Positions 35,510-48,351 are shown, numbered from the stretch's first letter. The stretch: DNA of 64,000 bases from Gnetum montanum (GCA_015680685.1 MNCI01005895.1:802654-866653), one strand, 5' to 3'. Numbers and translations: made by a program. Notes: a model not told the origin generated them from the sequence alone.

Positions 35510-36010
35510 CCCATGAACACCATCAATGTCAGGAATCACACCATCAGCACCACGGATCATTGACCCTCTAGTAAACTATGGATACCTTCAATGTTTTGGA
35601 TTTTTGCCTAACCCCCCCACCCCCCCCCCCCCCCCAAGTGCATCATGAATACTATCATCACCATGGATTGTGACCCCCTTTAGTGCACTGTGGACATCAT
35701 TGGCATCATAGATTGTCATGTTCTTTAGCACACCATAGACACCATCAACACTATGGATCATCACCTTCTTCAATGCACCATGGATACCATTGGCACCATG
35801 GATCATCATATCCTCTAACACACCATAGAAATTATCGATGCTATGGATTGTCATCCCTTATAATGCACTGTGGCCACCATCATCACTATAGATCATCACT
35901 TCCTCTAGTGCATTGTGGCCACCATCGACACCAAAATCATTACCCCTTTCTGATGCAACTAGGCCACCACTAACACTAAAAATCATTGTCCTTTTTGGCA
36001 TTGCTATAGT
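35510..36010. repeat. minisatellite with 45-bp unit, with an oligo-C tract
   Basis: About eight to ten diverged units of roughly 45 bp built on CACCATGGA-x-ACCATNGGCACC and GATCATCA words. The unit length is a multiple of three, so both strands carry open frames: the minus frame 35,854-35,588 repeats a 15-residue pattern around MTIHS-x-D-x-x-x-GVLK. The array is split by a C tract at 35,612-35,635 (16 uninterrupted Cs at its end). The frames are most simply explained by the repeat period and not by selection. Confidence 0.75.
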
Positions 36011-36039
36011 TAAACCCTTGTAACAACAATGCATTAGCC

Positions 36040-36250
36040 ATCCATGCCACACAAGCCTCGCCTAAGCAATGCAAGCACTTGCATGGGATACACAGGCCTT
36101 GCCTAGGTCACACAAATCCTACTTGGGCCACACAGGCCTTGCTTAGGCTATGCATGCTTGGGCCGCACAAATACTACTTAGGCCACATAGGCCTTGCTTG
36201 GTTTATGCGTTCCATAGCAAGGACCACATAGACCCAGGTAAAGGACACTA
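36040..36250. repeat. short tandem repeat of GGCCACACAGGCCTTGC type
   Basis: Five to six diverged copies of a GGCCACACAGGCCTTGCTTAG-like unit, alternating with CACACAAATCCTACTTG. The stretch from here to the LTR at 36,355 shows nothing else. Confidence 0.55.
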
Positions 36251-36354
36251 AGTTTTCTTGGGCTATGTTGGCCCTAAGAAGATACTCTCCTCACCACCAT
36301 CCTATATGTTGTACTCTAGTACCATGCCTTATCCACAATCACACTCTCCTCATG

Positions 36355-37730
36355 TGTAGCAACTGGAAAGTTTTGTTGCTAGAAAACCAAAGATCTCTAG
36401 CTACGATAGCCCAACATTGAATCCCAAGGACCTCCAAAAAACAAGATCCAAATTTCTTTGGATGGTCTTGTTGATAACCTAGGGGCTTACAAAGTGTAAA
36501 TGAAGATAAAAATTGCATGTTTGAAAAAAAATGAAATTAACACAGAATTAAACTTTGAATAAAATCTGCACTACAAATGAACTGAAAACTTTATTAAATA
36601 AAAGTGTAAAGGTAAAAGAGTACATATGGTGTGCTCAAGGCACAAAAAGTTGTCTTGAATGGAACTTGATGCTTGTTAGATCCAACAAGTTTTGTTCTAT
36701 AGTTGATCTCCATGATCCAAGAACTTCCTAGTTCTAATCTCTTACAACTTCTTGTTGGTTTCCATTTAGGTCTATAACTTTAGTCACACGTGGTGTTAAT
36801 AGTGGTACAAGCTTTTGTTTCAATGGTGTTATGCCAAGAGTCTTTGATGTTCAATGTAGATGCCAAATGGAATTCAATATTTCAAGGTTGCAAAAGGCTA
36901 CTAATTTCTCGATTACAAAAATATTCAGAATCTTTAAAAAAATTTGGAAACCTAAATTAGGTGCTTACATTTTGATTTTTGGACTGTTAGGTTGTTGATT
37001 CAATGCTGCAAATTATTGCCATGATTATTGACATACCGATGTCGATTTATAGGTGTAATAACTACAATTTCCAATGTTGTTGACCATTTCTAGTATGTTT
37101 TGATGCAACAAGGTCATCAAAACCCATTCACATATAAAAATAGTAAATGGACTTTTGTGACTATGATGGCCTTCACCCCAACTATATTGGCCTTTGAGGA
37201 CTATGTTGAGATTTGTTGAAATCTACTGAAAATGTGTTAACTAGGTTGGATAACTACATCTGTTGGAAATCAATGATGACTACACTAGCCATGCTGCCAC
37301 CATCGAAAGATGTTATGACTACACTGGCCATTTTTGGAAAAATGGAAAACCCAACAACACAAACATTGGGCTTTGTAGTGACTATTCTAGGTTTTTTTGG
37401 GAAAAATGAAAATCCAATACCATCTACACTAAGGATAGATGGTTTCAATGTAGTTCATGCTATACCTCTACAAAAACCCATAAAAATGCCAAATTTGGAA
37501 GTCCCCAAGGCATTTTTTCCTTCCCAAGCTCATATATAGACATAATAGCACTTTTTCCACTTGGGAAGTAAGAAAATAGCAACTTATGAGGCATTTTTCA
37601 AATCTAAAAATTTCAAGTATGCAAGATTGTAACTCATGGGCTACTAACCTTACATTTATAATGAAATCTTGTCTCAAGTTGAATGGTGAAGATTACAAGT
37701 TACAACAAGTGTCTTCTAGGTGGTGTTTCA
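36355..37730 (-). repeat. Element C 3' LTR
   Basis: Plus-strand ends are TGTAGCAACTGG and GGTGTTTCA, matching the termini of element A LTRs. The following sequence (TTAGTTCCTGTTTCTTGATG) parallels the polypurine region of A. Near 36,420-36,470 the layout AAGGACCTCC...GATGGTCTTGTTGATA matches GGAGGGCC...ATGGTCTGGTCGATC of the LTR of A. A minus-strand TATAAAT lies at 37,045-37,051. GACTAYNNTGGCC words recur at 37,150-37,390. The other LTR is outside the window, so this is called without a partner. Confidence 0.65.
37045..37051 (-). promoter_or_regulatory. TATA box in element C LTR
   Basis: TATAAAT on the minus strand, in the interior of the LTR as in A and B. Confidence 0.45.
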
Positions 37731-38780
37731 TTAGTTCCTGTTTCTTGATGTTTGGAGAATTGACTTGAGAGACAATGAAAAAGAATATAAAACATCATTG
37801 TGAGTCCATCATCAATGTTTCCTCTTCATGCTTGATCATGTAGTATTGAACCATGCCAAAGAGTGCTTGTGATAATGGGATAGGATTACAATGAAGTGAA
37901 TAATATTTGGTAGTTACATTTGGTCATTAGTAAATGATCATGAGGATTAACAATGAGTTCAAATGTTGACATCATAAGTACAATTATGACATTGACATGT
38001 TACATAATCAATTAAGGCTTCATGCTTCATGCCATCAAGTGTTGGTTACTCATTAACGTTTCTTAGGAACCAACACCTCACTCCAAGGTTTCTTCAGTTG
38101 TTAGGCTTCATGGAAATTCTCTTCTCCTTTTTCTTTGAGGTAAAATATTCATTCCCAATGCCTAATTTAATTTGGTTTTCCCATTGAATGATATGTATTA
38201 CACTTGATGAACTTGATGGTTTTTCCATTGAATGAGATGTGTTACATTCAAAAAACTTGTTGGTGGAGCATGACAAAGAAGATGTCAAATGGTCATAATG
38301 CATGAGTGTCAAACATAGGTTAAAATTACTATTTAAGAAAAGGAAGGTCATAATCAAACCATGGGATTAGGCTGAAGGAGATTGTAATGGGAGTGATGTC
38401 AAAAAAGCACTCTTGGCATGGAAGGACAAACTCAGCAAATCTTTTACATCGAGGTCACATTGATGACTTATTGTCATAATGAGTTGCACCTTTGTGATGA
38501 CTCCAGGCTTCATCTTGCAAGCATAACTCCAAGAGAACAACATAATACAAAGAAAACATGTTGCAATAATACAATTCATATGGTTACATGAAAGAATCAA
38601 CAAACCAAGCCACTAAAGAGTACAATTGTTAAACCCAAAAGGGATCTGCATCTTGCATATGTTACAAAGTTTTTCAATCCATTTGTCATCCAAAGAGAGA
38701 TAGAGAAAATAAAGTAGGCTCACTTGTTCTTGGTCATTGTAGTAGGGGATGTTGATGCTAATACCTACAAAGAAAATGTA
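37731..38780 (-). other. Element C tail between integrase and 3' LTR
   Basis: Non-coding in element orientation. Short frames on both strands have no recognisable content. Two near copies of a CATTGAATGAKATGT phrase occur at 38,183 and 38,227. Confidence 0.5.
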
Positions 38781-41700
38781 TGATATGTAATAAGGCTCTA
38801 GATAGGAATGATTAACTACATTGGCTAATTCATTCCCATCCATGTATGCTATGCAGAAGGATCTATTTTTGTAGTCCTTGGTGATCAAGAAAAGCCCTTT
38901 CTAGTTGGCTGAGAACTTTTCTGCATGATCATAGATAGTCTTAAGGACTAGGTCTCCTTTCTTAATCTTTCACTTAGGTCATGGTGGTGCTATTGTTTCT
39001 TCATTTCTTGGTATGGATCAATGTGAGCAAGCATATGCATTCATTGCTCCTCCACCATGTCTAGGTCCATGGTACACAACTCCTTATTCTATTCATCATT
39101 AATGAAGTTCGATAGGATCACCAAGAGTGATGAAACCTATGATTTGAGAGGCAAAATAGCTTTAGAACCATAAACTAGGCTATATGGAGTTACACCAGTT
39201 GCGGTTTGATAGGTTGTTTGGTATGTCCAAAGTGCATGGATAAACTACTCATTCCATTTATGTCTACTATTGTTCATCATCTTTTTAAGCAATTTTACAA
39301 TGGCATTGTTGCTAGCTTCAACTTACCCATTGGATTGAGGGTAGTATGTTGAGGAAAAGATATGCTTAATGCCTAGGTCATAACAAAAAATTTTCATTTT
39401 TTGGCTACTAAAATGTGGTCCATTATCTATGACTATGGTCATAGATATGCTGAAACAGGCTACTATGTTGTCAAGTATAAATCTAAAGACTTGTTGGGAT
39501 GTCATCTTCCTTAGGGGAATAACTTCAATCCACTTTGTAAAATATCTAATTATAGTGATGATGAAACTATGCCTTATGGACGAATTAGGAATTATAGGTC
39601 TAATGATATCCAACCCCCACCATTGAAATGGCTAGGTTATTTGAGTAGTGTGTAACTTGGATGTTGGCACATGTATGAGGTTGCTATGCCATTGACAAGC
39701 ATCACAAGTTTTAACCTTCTCTAGGTAATCATTTTACATATAGGTCCAATAATAGCCTAGTCGCATAATTTTAGTGGTCATTGCTCTAGGTCCTATATGT
39801 CCCTCACATATACCTTCATGAACTTGCTCAAGGATTGTGTAGGCTTTGATTTTTCCCAAGCACACTAACAATATGATATCATAGGACTATCAACATAATG
39901 TGTTATCTCCTATGATGACATACTATTTTGATTGTTTACATACAACATCCTTTTAAGAAGTAGTTAGGCCCTATGAAGATTCACCATGCATAAGATAAAA
40001 CTTGATATCATCATACCATTCCCTTGAAGGGGTAGTACTAAGGAAGGCTATAAAGTTGTTCTTAGTATTCTATGTGATGGGAGTAGTAGAGTCCAGGGCC
40101 AAGGAAGGCAATTTGCTAAACACTTGAGGTGTCACACAGAGAGCTAAGGTTGCAATGGCATCATCTAGTGTGTTCTTGATTTTGGGTACATGTTGGATAT
40201 TAATGTCTATAAATTTTTATATAAATTTCTTTCCTAGGTCATAATAATTTTTCAAATGTTAAGCTTTACATGCATAAACCCCAATTACTTGGTTAACCAT
40301 AAGTTATGATTTGCCTTTAATTGTTAAGCATCTGATTACTAGGTCATGGACTACCATCATTCCCTTGATCAATCCTTTATATTCCACTATATTATTGGTA
40401 CATGGGAATTCAAAATGGTAAGTGAAGGGTTGGATTTCACTAGATGGGAGTGTTATGATGGTAGCAGTACTAGCCCCATGGGCTATTGAACCTCCATCAA
40501 AGTGCATGACGACCTCATATCCCTCATGTACATTGTTAACAATATTGATATGCTCATTTAGAAATGTAGGATCTATGGCTACATGATCCTCTATTGGTAA
40601 AGTAGTAAGTTATGTGGCTATATCTTGACCTTTTATTGAGGCTTGAGGGATGTAATGAAGGTAAAACTCACTTGTGATGAATTTCCAATGGGCAATATGG
40701 ATATTTTCATAGATGTTGATCATTATGGCTCTAAGTATGTTGTATTTGCAAATGACAATGACTTGGCTCCTAAAGAGGTAGTATCTCCACTTCTTTAATG
40801 ACAAGAATAAATTTAGACAATACTTCACTTTGGTGTATCAAGTCTCATGGGAAACTAATGCATGGATTATGTAGTATACTGAAAGCTCTATGCCATCATC
40901 TTATTTTTTATATAGAGAGGCAATAGACATGTTAAAAATAGCAAGGCAAGAGAAGAAGCCTTTTTATTCTCCTAAGGTGAATAGATCATTGATAGTTGTG
41001 CCAGCTCTTACTTAAGGTTTTAAAACATTTCTTGGCATTGAGCCATACACTCATAGTAAACTCCATTCTTAAGTAAGTGTTGCATGGATTGTAACTTATT
41101 TGTAAGCCTAGCAATAAACCTACAAATAAATTATAATATATCTTTTAGTCCTTAAAGCTCCTTAAGGTTAGTTGGTGCTACCAAGTTGGATATGGCCCTA
41201 TCCTTATTAGGATCAACATGTATTCCCTCTTCAGATACTACAAAGCTAAGCATCTTACTGGTTTTAACACCAAAGACCCACTTCGTAGGGTTAAGCTTAA
41301 GCTCATACTTAAGGTAATGTTTAAGTACAAGATCAAGGTAATGCACATGGTTATCAATCACTTTGTACATAATGGCTATATCATCTACATAGTCATTAAT
41401 TACTCCTAGCATATAGTCACTAAAGATGTACATAATTGCTCTTTGCTAGGCTACTCCTACATTCTTTAGGCTAAAGGGAATCATAGTATAACAAAAAGCA
41501 CCCCAAGGAGTCATGAAGGTCATGCTAAGTTGATGTTCTAGTTAATCCTAATTTGGTTTTATCCCAAGAGCTCATCCATGAAGGACAATAAGGCATGCCC
41601 AGCCATAGTATCAATAAGTTGGTCAATATTATGTAAAGGGAAATAGTCCTTGATGGTTACCTTATTTAGGTCACAGAAACCTATGCAAATTTATATACTC

Positions 41701-41903
41701 CTATTTTTCTTAGGAACTACCACTATGTTGGACACACATTTTGCATAATCAACTCTAACAAAACCAACTTGGTATAATTTTGTAATTTCATCACAAATTA
41801 CTAAGGCTAAATCTAGTCAAACCTTGTGAATTTTTTTCTTAATTGGTCTAATACTAGAATCGAGTATGATGTTATGTTGCACTAAGCATGGATCAAGACC
41901 TAG
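38780..41903 (-). pseudogene. pol: Element C RT-RNase H-integrase, decayed, 3' part
   Basis: In coding order from 41,903: SSIRPIKKKIHKV and ITKLYQVGF (RT start); NIVVVPKKNRS; FMDELLG; active site NDYVDDIAIM at about 41,395-41,365; the thumb and connection (KLNPTKWVFGV, LKKWRYYLF); RNase H at about 40,507-40,304 starting MHFDGGS with the catalytic D kept and NNIVEYKGL; integrase zinc-binding GYYW...VKTCDACQWHSN at about 39,760-39,660; integrase core at 39,613-39,323 with RYFTKWIEVIP (R for the first catalytic D) and DNGPHFSS; and a C-terminal NELANVVNHSYLEPYYI matching that of A. Stops and frameshifts interrupt it. Element D splits the frame just upstream of RT, and the missing N-terminal part is at 49,417-49,790. 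Confidence 0.87.
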
Positions 41904-41908
41904 CATAT
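41904..41908. repeat. target-site duplication of element D, left copy
   Basis: CATAT before TGATGAGTGG, repeated at 49,412-49,416. Confidence 0.85.
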
Positions 41909-42980
41909 TGATGAGTGGCGACATACCTCTACACTCAACCATATGAATATGAGCATTCACGCATTATCTGGTTGAACTTCATGGATGGGATAGTCATGGT
42001 ATCTAGATCATTACATGTTGATCACAATTCATTGTCTTCCCACCTAGACTAGTATTTTCATTTTCACGTATGGTTTCGTCCAGAGTGAGGTGTATGATGT
42101 GGGCATAAACTAGTGCTACTCCTAGAGGCAATGGAAAAAAACTTTGTTTTAGCTAATAGGGAGTGGGAGAAGAGAATCTAAGCTAGCCTAAGTGCGATGA
42201 GCATCTGTCCTTAATCATCTATACATATCTTGGACCTTCTGTACTACTTCAAGGATTACCAAGTGTATATTACTTGAAAACTCCTAAATACGCTACTGGG
42301 TTACCAAGTAGTTACACTTCAATGTTTGTGATTAAGTCATACTCATTTCACATTTAACAATAAGAATAGTAAATGATGGTAAAGAAATATTAACTAAGAA
42401 AATAAATAATAATAATAATAATTAAACAATTAAAACTAAGTGAATGCTACAATGATGTAGTAATCTCGATCTTTATTACCAATCATGTGCTCGTCCAAGT
42501 ACATCACACTCGAATAAAGGTTCCATACAATTACAAGCATCACACTGTAGGCATGCACTTGGGAAAATAGTCTAACTCCTATAGAAACAAACTACAAGAG
42601 CTTCACTACAATTAACTCAAAAGATGCCTAAATGTGGTGGGTGCATGCATATTTATAGTGGAAAATGAACTTTGCATTGGCGAGGCCACTTCAATGCGTG
42701 GACAGTTGCATCAGCGAAGTCACATTGATGTGGTGATATTGATGGGACTTCATTAATGTGGCCTAGTTGACACTATCTCCAATATCGCATACCCAATATC
42801 AGGGGTCTGATATTAAGGGTCTGATACTAGGGGTCTGATATCAGCACTTGGATAACAAGGGTTCGATATCAACACTTGGTTAACAAGGGCCCAATATCAA
42901 CACATGGTTAACAAGGGTCTAATATTAGCACTTGGTTAACAAGGGACCTATATTAGCACCTGGAAAACCACAATTCATCA
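41909..42980 (-). repeat. Element D 3' LTR
   Basis: Pairs with 48,352-49,411. TATTTATA at 42,650-42,657 is a minus-strand TATA box. Between about 42,785 and 42,960 a unit of about 30 bp built on GGTTCGATATCAACAC plus TTGGTTAACAA repeats five to six times. In element orientation this lies in U3, upstream of the TATA box. Confidence 0.88.
42650..42657 (-). promoter_or_regulatory. TATA box in element D 3' LTR
   Basis: Minus-strand TATAAATA, conserved at 49,106-49,113. Confidence 0.55.
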
Positions 42981-44165
42981 TACCCCCATGACTAAATAAC
43001 AACTCATCCTCGAGGCAAGGAAAGTAAGGAAGAAGCTCAATTGATTACATAGTGGATAGGTATGGGATTATTGATTGATTAGAAATTTATTCATGCNTTC
43101 CTCCATGGGTCTCTTCCTTTGTCCTGCACTTCAAGCTTCTAAGATTGATACCATTGAAGAAGCACCTGAAGTTTCTTCTCTTCTATCCAAGAATTCTGAT
43201 CCATCCATGCTGATGTTCCAATGTTCAATGGAGTTGGCACTTCCCATGGACACAGAAGCTGTGGGAACACTTAATTGGACTTGACATGCCATGCTGCAAA
43301 TAGCCACTATTCCTCTTCATAGGCTCAGGCCTTGACCTCTCCACCTTTTTCTTGGCTAGATTGTGTAGTGATAGGAGTTCCTTGATGGATGCTGAATGAT
43401 TGTGCCTCCTACACTACACATTCTACATGGGGTCCTTTGCTTTTGCCTCCCCTTGGGCATTTAGTTGGACCTTGAGAACGTCCTCCTTATTGTCCTCTTT
43501 TAGGGGCCATCTATAATCACACAAAGATCAATTTTTAGTAAGGTTATTGAAAGAAGTTAAATTATTTGATACCTTACTTATTACCTTTAGTAAATGTTGA
43601 ATTCTTTTCTTAGTATTATTTTAGTGTTGGAAAAATGTTTTTTAAGGAAGTTTCCCTAAAAGTTTAATGTCAAACCTAGTTTTTTTAGGTGACAGATTAA
43701 AGGACATGTAATCGTTTTGAGGAATGTTTGATAAAATGATGACAAGGGAAAGAATAGATTTGGAAATGAAGTACTTTGAGGGTATAAAATAATGTGCTGA
43801 TGTACAGAAAGTAGAAATTATAAAATTCATGCAAGTGGATCCTCTTCAAAGTAGGTTCCAACCTATAATGCCCTTGCATAACCACACCTTAAAATGTCTA
43901 TAGGCACTAGAAGGGTTAAATGTAATCTACACTGATGTAACAAAACACACACATGTTGATACCATAATGAGGTATGAAATGTAGAAGGGATTGCAAAGAT
44001 TGGGACATGAGGTAACTAACCGAGGGCACAATGAATCCTGAGTGTAGGATGTGATTAATGCATCATTAGCCTATCATCCCAAAATCAAGAGAAAGTCCAT
44101 TCCTTCAATCAGTGACATCGCATTATTTCATCCAATGATGGAGAACCATAAGAGCATCATGATAG
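42981..44165 (-). other. Element D internal region, polypurine side
   Basis: Begins with the polypurine tract (42,981-42,990). A single N lies at 43,097 without an evident duplication. A minus-strand ATG at about 43,510 opens MAPKRGQ, stop, GGRSQGPTKCPRGGKSKGP, a basic Gly-rich stretch with stops that I cannot assign. About 43,640-44,165 is AT-rich, with the similarity to 33.1-33.5 kb noted elsewhere. Confidence 0.4.
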
Positions 44166-44170
44166 GAAGG
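44166..44170. repeat. target-site duplication of the solo LTR, left copy
   Basis: GAAGG, repeated at 45,573-45,577. Confidence 0.75.
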
Positions 44171-45572
44171 TGAAACACCATAAACTTTTCGAGGCCTCGA
44201 TGGTTTGGCAAAATCTAGCGACCTAGGAAAGGAGTCGCGATAAGGCGTAGCATAGTACAAATGAACTTCAGAAGATAGAACAAAACGATGGATGCACGAC
44301 GGCAAGCCTTCCACTTTGTGGATTTTCTATGTTTCAAACAATCTCAACATTTAGCATACTACGTTGCATTATGCAACATAGTGTAACGTTGTATTAGGCA
44401 GCGTAATATCAAAGACAATCCACCGTAGCATCAAAGATGGCAAACATTCAAGACTCTGACGACCCAGCAAAAATCTCAAGGCTTAAGCAACGATCTGCAA
44501 CATGCCACGCATTTCAACAGGTCTTATTTCTTGGTTAAAGGGAGCTATTATGCTATATTACACAGTGTAACGTAATAAACCCCAAAAGGGACTGTTCAGG
44601 AACAGAAGAAGCGCAGCAACAATACTTCAACTTTGGCAGTTTCATTATTTTACGCTGAATTACACTATGATACATAATTTAGTGTAATGCAGCGTAATGC
44701 AAGTAACGATAGCACAATTTAGACGTTAGTAGTTCATACACCACAATACACTCTCTAGCGTATTACAGCGTAATCAAAGGATAGTCTATTGCCAAAGCCC
44801 AAACAAGAGTAATTTACGACGCGCTACACAGCATAGCGCCACAAGCTTCAACGAAAACACATCGGGTCAATGGCATCTTATGAGTTCAGGACATGCATCA
44901 TTTAAACTATGTTTTCCTCCTGACCTTAACCTTATAAATGCTCCAATTGATGAAGATCAAAGGGGTTGGAAAAAATTTTCTCCTTCAAGGTTGGCAAGAG
45001 AGCAAAAGAGGATCAATGATTGTGAGAATATTAGAGTTGATTGGCAAGAACCCTTGATCAGAAACAGTCGGTTGACAGATATTCTACCCTAGGGTCTAAC
45101 TTCCTTACATCCAAATTGGCTAGAACAAGGTATATTGACCCTTGCTTGTTCCATCTTCTTTCTTGCTACTGGTATGTGCTTTGTCCAAACCGAAGGCTAG
45201 CTGTAATCTTTGTATTCAACATATTGTGTTCATAAATTAAATCTTAGATCTTGTGGTCATACTCTCTACAAATCTGATCCCTTGCATCCTATTTATACAA
45301 ATTTGGAAATCGCTCTAAATCATTTGCATCATTTTCAACTATTTTTCAGGATTAACAATATTACATCTCTTCATAAAGAGTCATCATTTAAACATCAAAT
45401 TATTACAAAATTTTTACTGATTGAGTAAGTCCCTGTCTGATCAACAAGACCGTTCAGGGCACCTTGGATTCGTTTCTTTCTCCAGCATGACCCTTACACG
45501 GATCCAAGGTTAGAACTGTGTACATGGACTTTCGTTCGGTATTTCTAGCAACTGATGTTTTTCGTCATTATA
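44171..45572 (+). repeat. solo LTR of a B-like gypsy element
   Basis: 1,402 bp, starting TGAAACACCA and ending CGTCATTATA, flanked by GAAGG with no internal region or partner LTR. The 3' end (about 45,430-45,572) matches the end of the B LTR in order: GATCAACAAGACCGTTCAGGG, a purine/pyrimidine block, then CATTATA. A plus-strand TATAAAT is at 44,933-44,939. Words of the type TTACGCTG/CAGCGTAA and TTACACTNNGTAA recur in five clusters at about 44,345-44,420, 44,550-44,590, 44,650-44,710, 44,745-44,785 and 44,815-44,845. It probably arose by recombination between the LTRs of a full element. Confidence 0.8.
44933..44939 (+). promoter_or_regulatory. TATA box in solo LTR
   Basis: TATAAAT on the plus strand, agreeing with the LTR polarity set by its termini. 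Confidence 0.45.
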
Positions 45573-46320
45573 GAAGGTGTATGATAACTTGGTGTTTCAT
45601 CCAAGGGAAAAGTGATTTTGCTTTGTGGCACTTGTTTTTTTTTTGAGGAAGTAATCTAGAAAAGCCACCTACCTTTAGTCATGGATGCATATCTTTCTAA
45701 TGGGACCCCCTAGAATAGCATTGGGTTTCTTTATAAAGTGCCTTTATTACTCTTCCTCCCATTGTCGTTAGATCTACAAGGATCTTAGTACAACCAAGAT
45801 GCATGATAGCACCTACATATGTCACCAAGGAAAATCCACAAGTCCCCTTGATGTCACACCCTAGCCATTCTTTCTTAGTCCATCATTCTTCATTCTAGGA
45901 ATAATAAGCACAAAATTTCTTTTTAGTTTTCATGATGACAAGAATATCATTGTAACCAGAGTAGAACCTCTTATTAATAGAATGGGTGGATGTGATGGCT
46001 TCCTGTCCAAGTAATTAGTCACTCAAGACTTGTTAGCATAGAACAACACCTCAACCAATGAGTCACATGAGTGTTTTATTCATAGATTAGATTACTCATA
46101 AAAATACATAAGGACAAAAAGACAAAACAATAAATTGAAAGATGAAAAACTAGAAAACAAAAAATTAAAAAATTAAAGAAAAAGAAAACATTTATTAATT
46201 CTGCTATTGATAGAATGGGGGATACCCCCCATAACTAAATGGTTGAGCATGGCTAGAATTAATAAATGGAATGTAAGGATCCTTTCATGTTGGAAATATT
46301 GGGACTTGGTTATACTTATC
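45573..46320. other. Element D internal region, no gene recognised
   Basis: Continuation of element D after the solo LTR. Frames are broken on both strands and I recognise no domain. Positions 46,090-46,200 are strongly A-rich. Confidence 0.35.
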
Positions 46321-46323
46321 CCA

Positions 46324-48219
46324 TTAGGGTTCACACACTTGATTAGAGTTGACATAGTGGGACAAGTTATAAGATGTGGTTAATTTATAAGGAGTTGACC
46401 CACTATGGTACTTGTGACCATAATATGATAGGAAAGGATCAACATGTCTCCCCATGTGGCTATATTGATTGGGCCCCATGGTTGTTGGATTATTGAGTGG
46501 TGGCCCTGATAAGGTAACATGAGGTGTTGGGTTCGAAGAGGAAGATGCACCACAATGTTGGATTTGTGCTGAGTTGGTGGATGCAGTGGTTTCTAAACTA
46601 TGGTGTCTCTTTCGATGATCACATCTAAATAAAGGATTCTTTCGACATTGTGGATGGTTCCCACTACTATTGACAGTAGTAGTACAAGTAACATTTATGG
46701 GTTGATGTTGTGGTGCAAAACCTTTTAGCAAAATTGGTGGCGATGTAGAAGGAGGTGAAGGATGAGAATGTTGTTGTTGAGGGAAACTGTAAGGTACATG
46801 AGGTGGTAACCTTAGTGAAGAGGACATGAGTGGATGGTATTCCAAAGAATGATAACGATGAGGTGAAGTAGAGGATGATGATCTTATTGGAGAAATATGA
46901 TTTTGAACATAGTAAGCATTTGACATTGGTACATACAAAGGATATAGTCAGGTTGGCGATGGCTTCCCCCAAGAGTAGATAATTTGCCATTGTGGTTGAA
47001 CTTGATATTTCTGTATGAAATTTGGGTGTAACATTCCTTCCCAATTCTCACGTAAATCTGACAAAACTAGGCATTGGCCTTTGGGGTGATCATATAGACA
47101 AACGTTGCATTGATACAAGAAGTTGGTAGTTGAGTTCTTATTCTTATTATCTTCTACCCTTTATTCTAATTGTTGTATGGTGTCCTATCCTATTTCTTGA
47201 TTAGGCATAGTTGTGGCTCTACTATTGTTAGCATATTCTCCATATTTTTCATGCACCTACTCCATCATCTTATTAATATTTTCCCTAATTTCATCTAGTA
47301 ATTGCTGCATTGGCAAAGGTAGAAATGGTTACACTTCCTTAAGATGAGCTGATTTCTCCTCTTTATGGTTATGGACCTTGGCTAATTTGAGATTTTTGTC
47401 CCATTAAGAGTTTTGAACATTCTCCCATTTAGCAATTTCTCCTTCTTCTTTTTCTACCCACTTAATATGTTGTTGAAGTTGATGGGTTTGTAGCTTGTAT
47501 AGTTGACCTTGGGCATACATCCCTAGGGTCTTCCTTATTTCATTACGGAGCCCATCCATGATGTGATACATTAGCCTTTCCTTAGAGAATCCATGGCCTG
47601 GGAAAATTTTTAATAATGAATAGTATCTTTCTAAGGCCATGTCCAAGTTTTCATGTTGCACTTGTTTCCATTATTCGATTTGTTTTCTCAAGGTTGACAC
47701 TCTTGCGTGGGTTTGATATCTTTCATTAAAGAGTTCTACCATTGTCAGCCAACATTGAATTGATTTTGGTCTTAAGGACCTGTACCAAAATTTTGCTTGG
47801 CCAACGAGTATCATAGGAAAGAGCTTAAGTTTTTGCCACCCATTATCAATATTGTTCCATACACAGGAATCATGGAAGGCTTGTAAATGATGTTTTGGAT
47901 CTAAATCATAGCCTCCTAAAAACTTGGTAAAGTTGTTTAGATCAAGCCTAGCTAGACAAATTTCGTCTAAATGCTTGCAGGATATTCGAACAGCCTCTTG
48001 TATATGCATTAGGCTCTTAGTGGCCAATAGGGATTCATCGTCACTAGGTAAGTTATGAATTTGTCAGTTGGGACAATGTTGTCTTTGTTTATGTACATAG
48101 GAGACACCTACATAATATTGAGTACTCCAAAGTTCATCTTCATCATCAAATCATTCATTGGTTCTCCAATGAATTTCCGTACTAGTTGTTGCATTTTCAT
48201 AGTCCTATGAGTGAGACAT
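46324..48219 (-). pseudogene. gag: Element D gag, Athila-like, decayed
   Basis: The likely start is the minus-strand ATG at 48,219 (MSHS followed by a stop). The capsid-like region at 48,027-47,404 has GQAKFWYRSLRPKSIQCW, NERYQTHARVSTLRKQI and FPGHGFSKERLMYHIMDGL, the pattern of Ty3/gypsy gag in the Athila group. A zinc knuckle CNVCLYDHPKGQC (C-x2-C-x3-H-x4-C, 47,109-47,071) follows, also of the Athila kind. The last open stretch (46,938-46,324, 204 codons) is Ser/Pro/His-rich with QQQHSHPSPPSTSPP and has no recognised domain. Several stops and frameshifts are present. The protein would form the particle using RT and integrase supplied in trans. Confidence 0.75.
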
Positions 48220-48329
48220 TGTGATGAATTCTATGTGCCTTATTTGCAAATACTTTCTTTCTAAATGGTATATCATCAAGGCTTCATTATAGCAATCTTG
48301 GATGATGTAACTAATCTAGATAACTAGCA

Positions 48330-48350
48330 CCATCCTTGGAAACAGTGCCA
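48330..48350 (-). other. Element D primer-binding site
   Basis: On the minus strand TGGCACTGTTTCCAAGGA lies one base inside the 5' LTR boundary, where the tRNA primer-binding site is expected. Confidence 0.65.
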
Positions 48351-48351
48351 A

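Noticed and set aside
46324-46938. 204-codon frame as an independent host gene
   Set aside because: It continues on the same strand from the zinc-knuckle end of element D gag and is bounded by element D LTRs, so it was kept as the gag C-terminal region.
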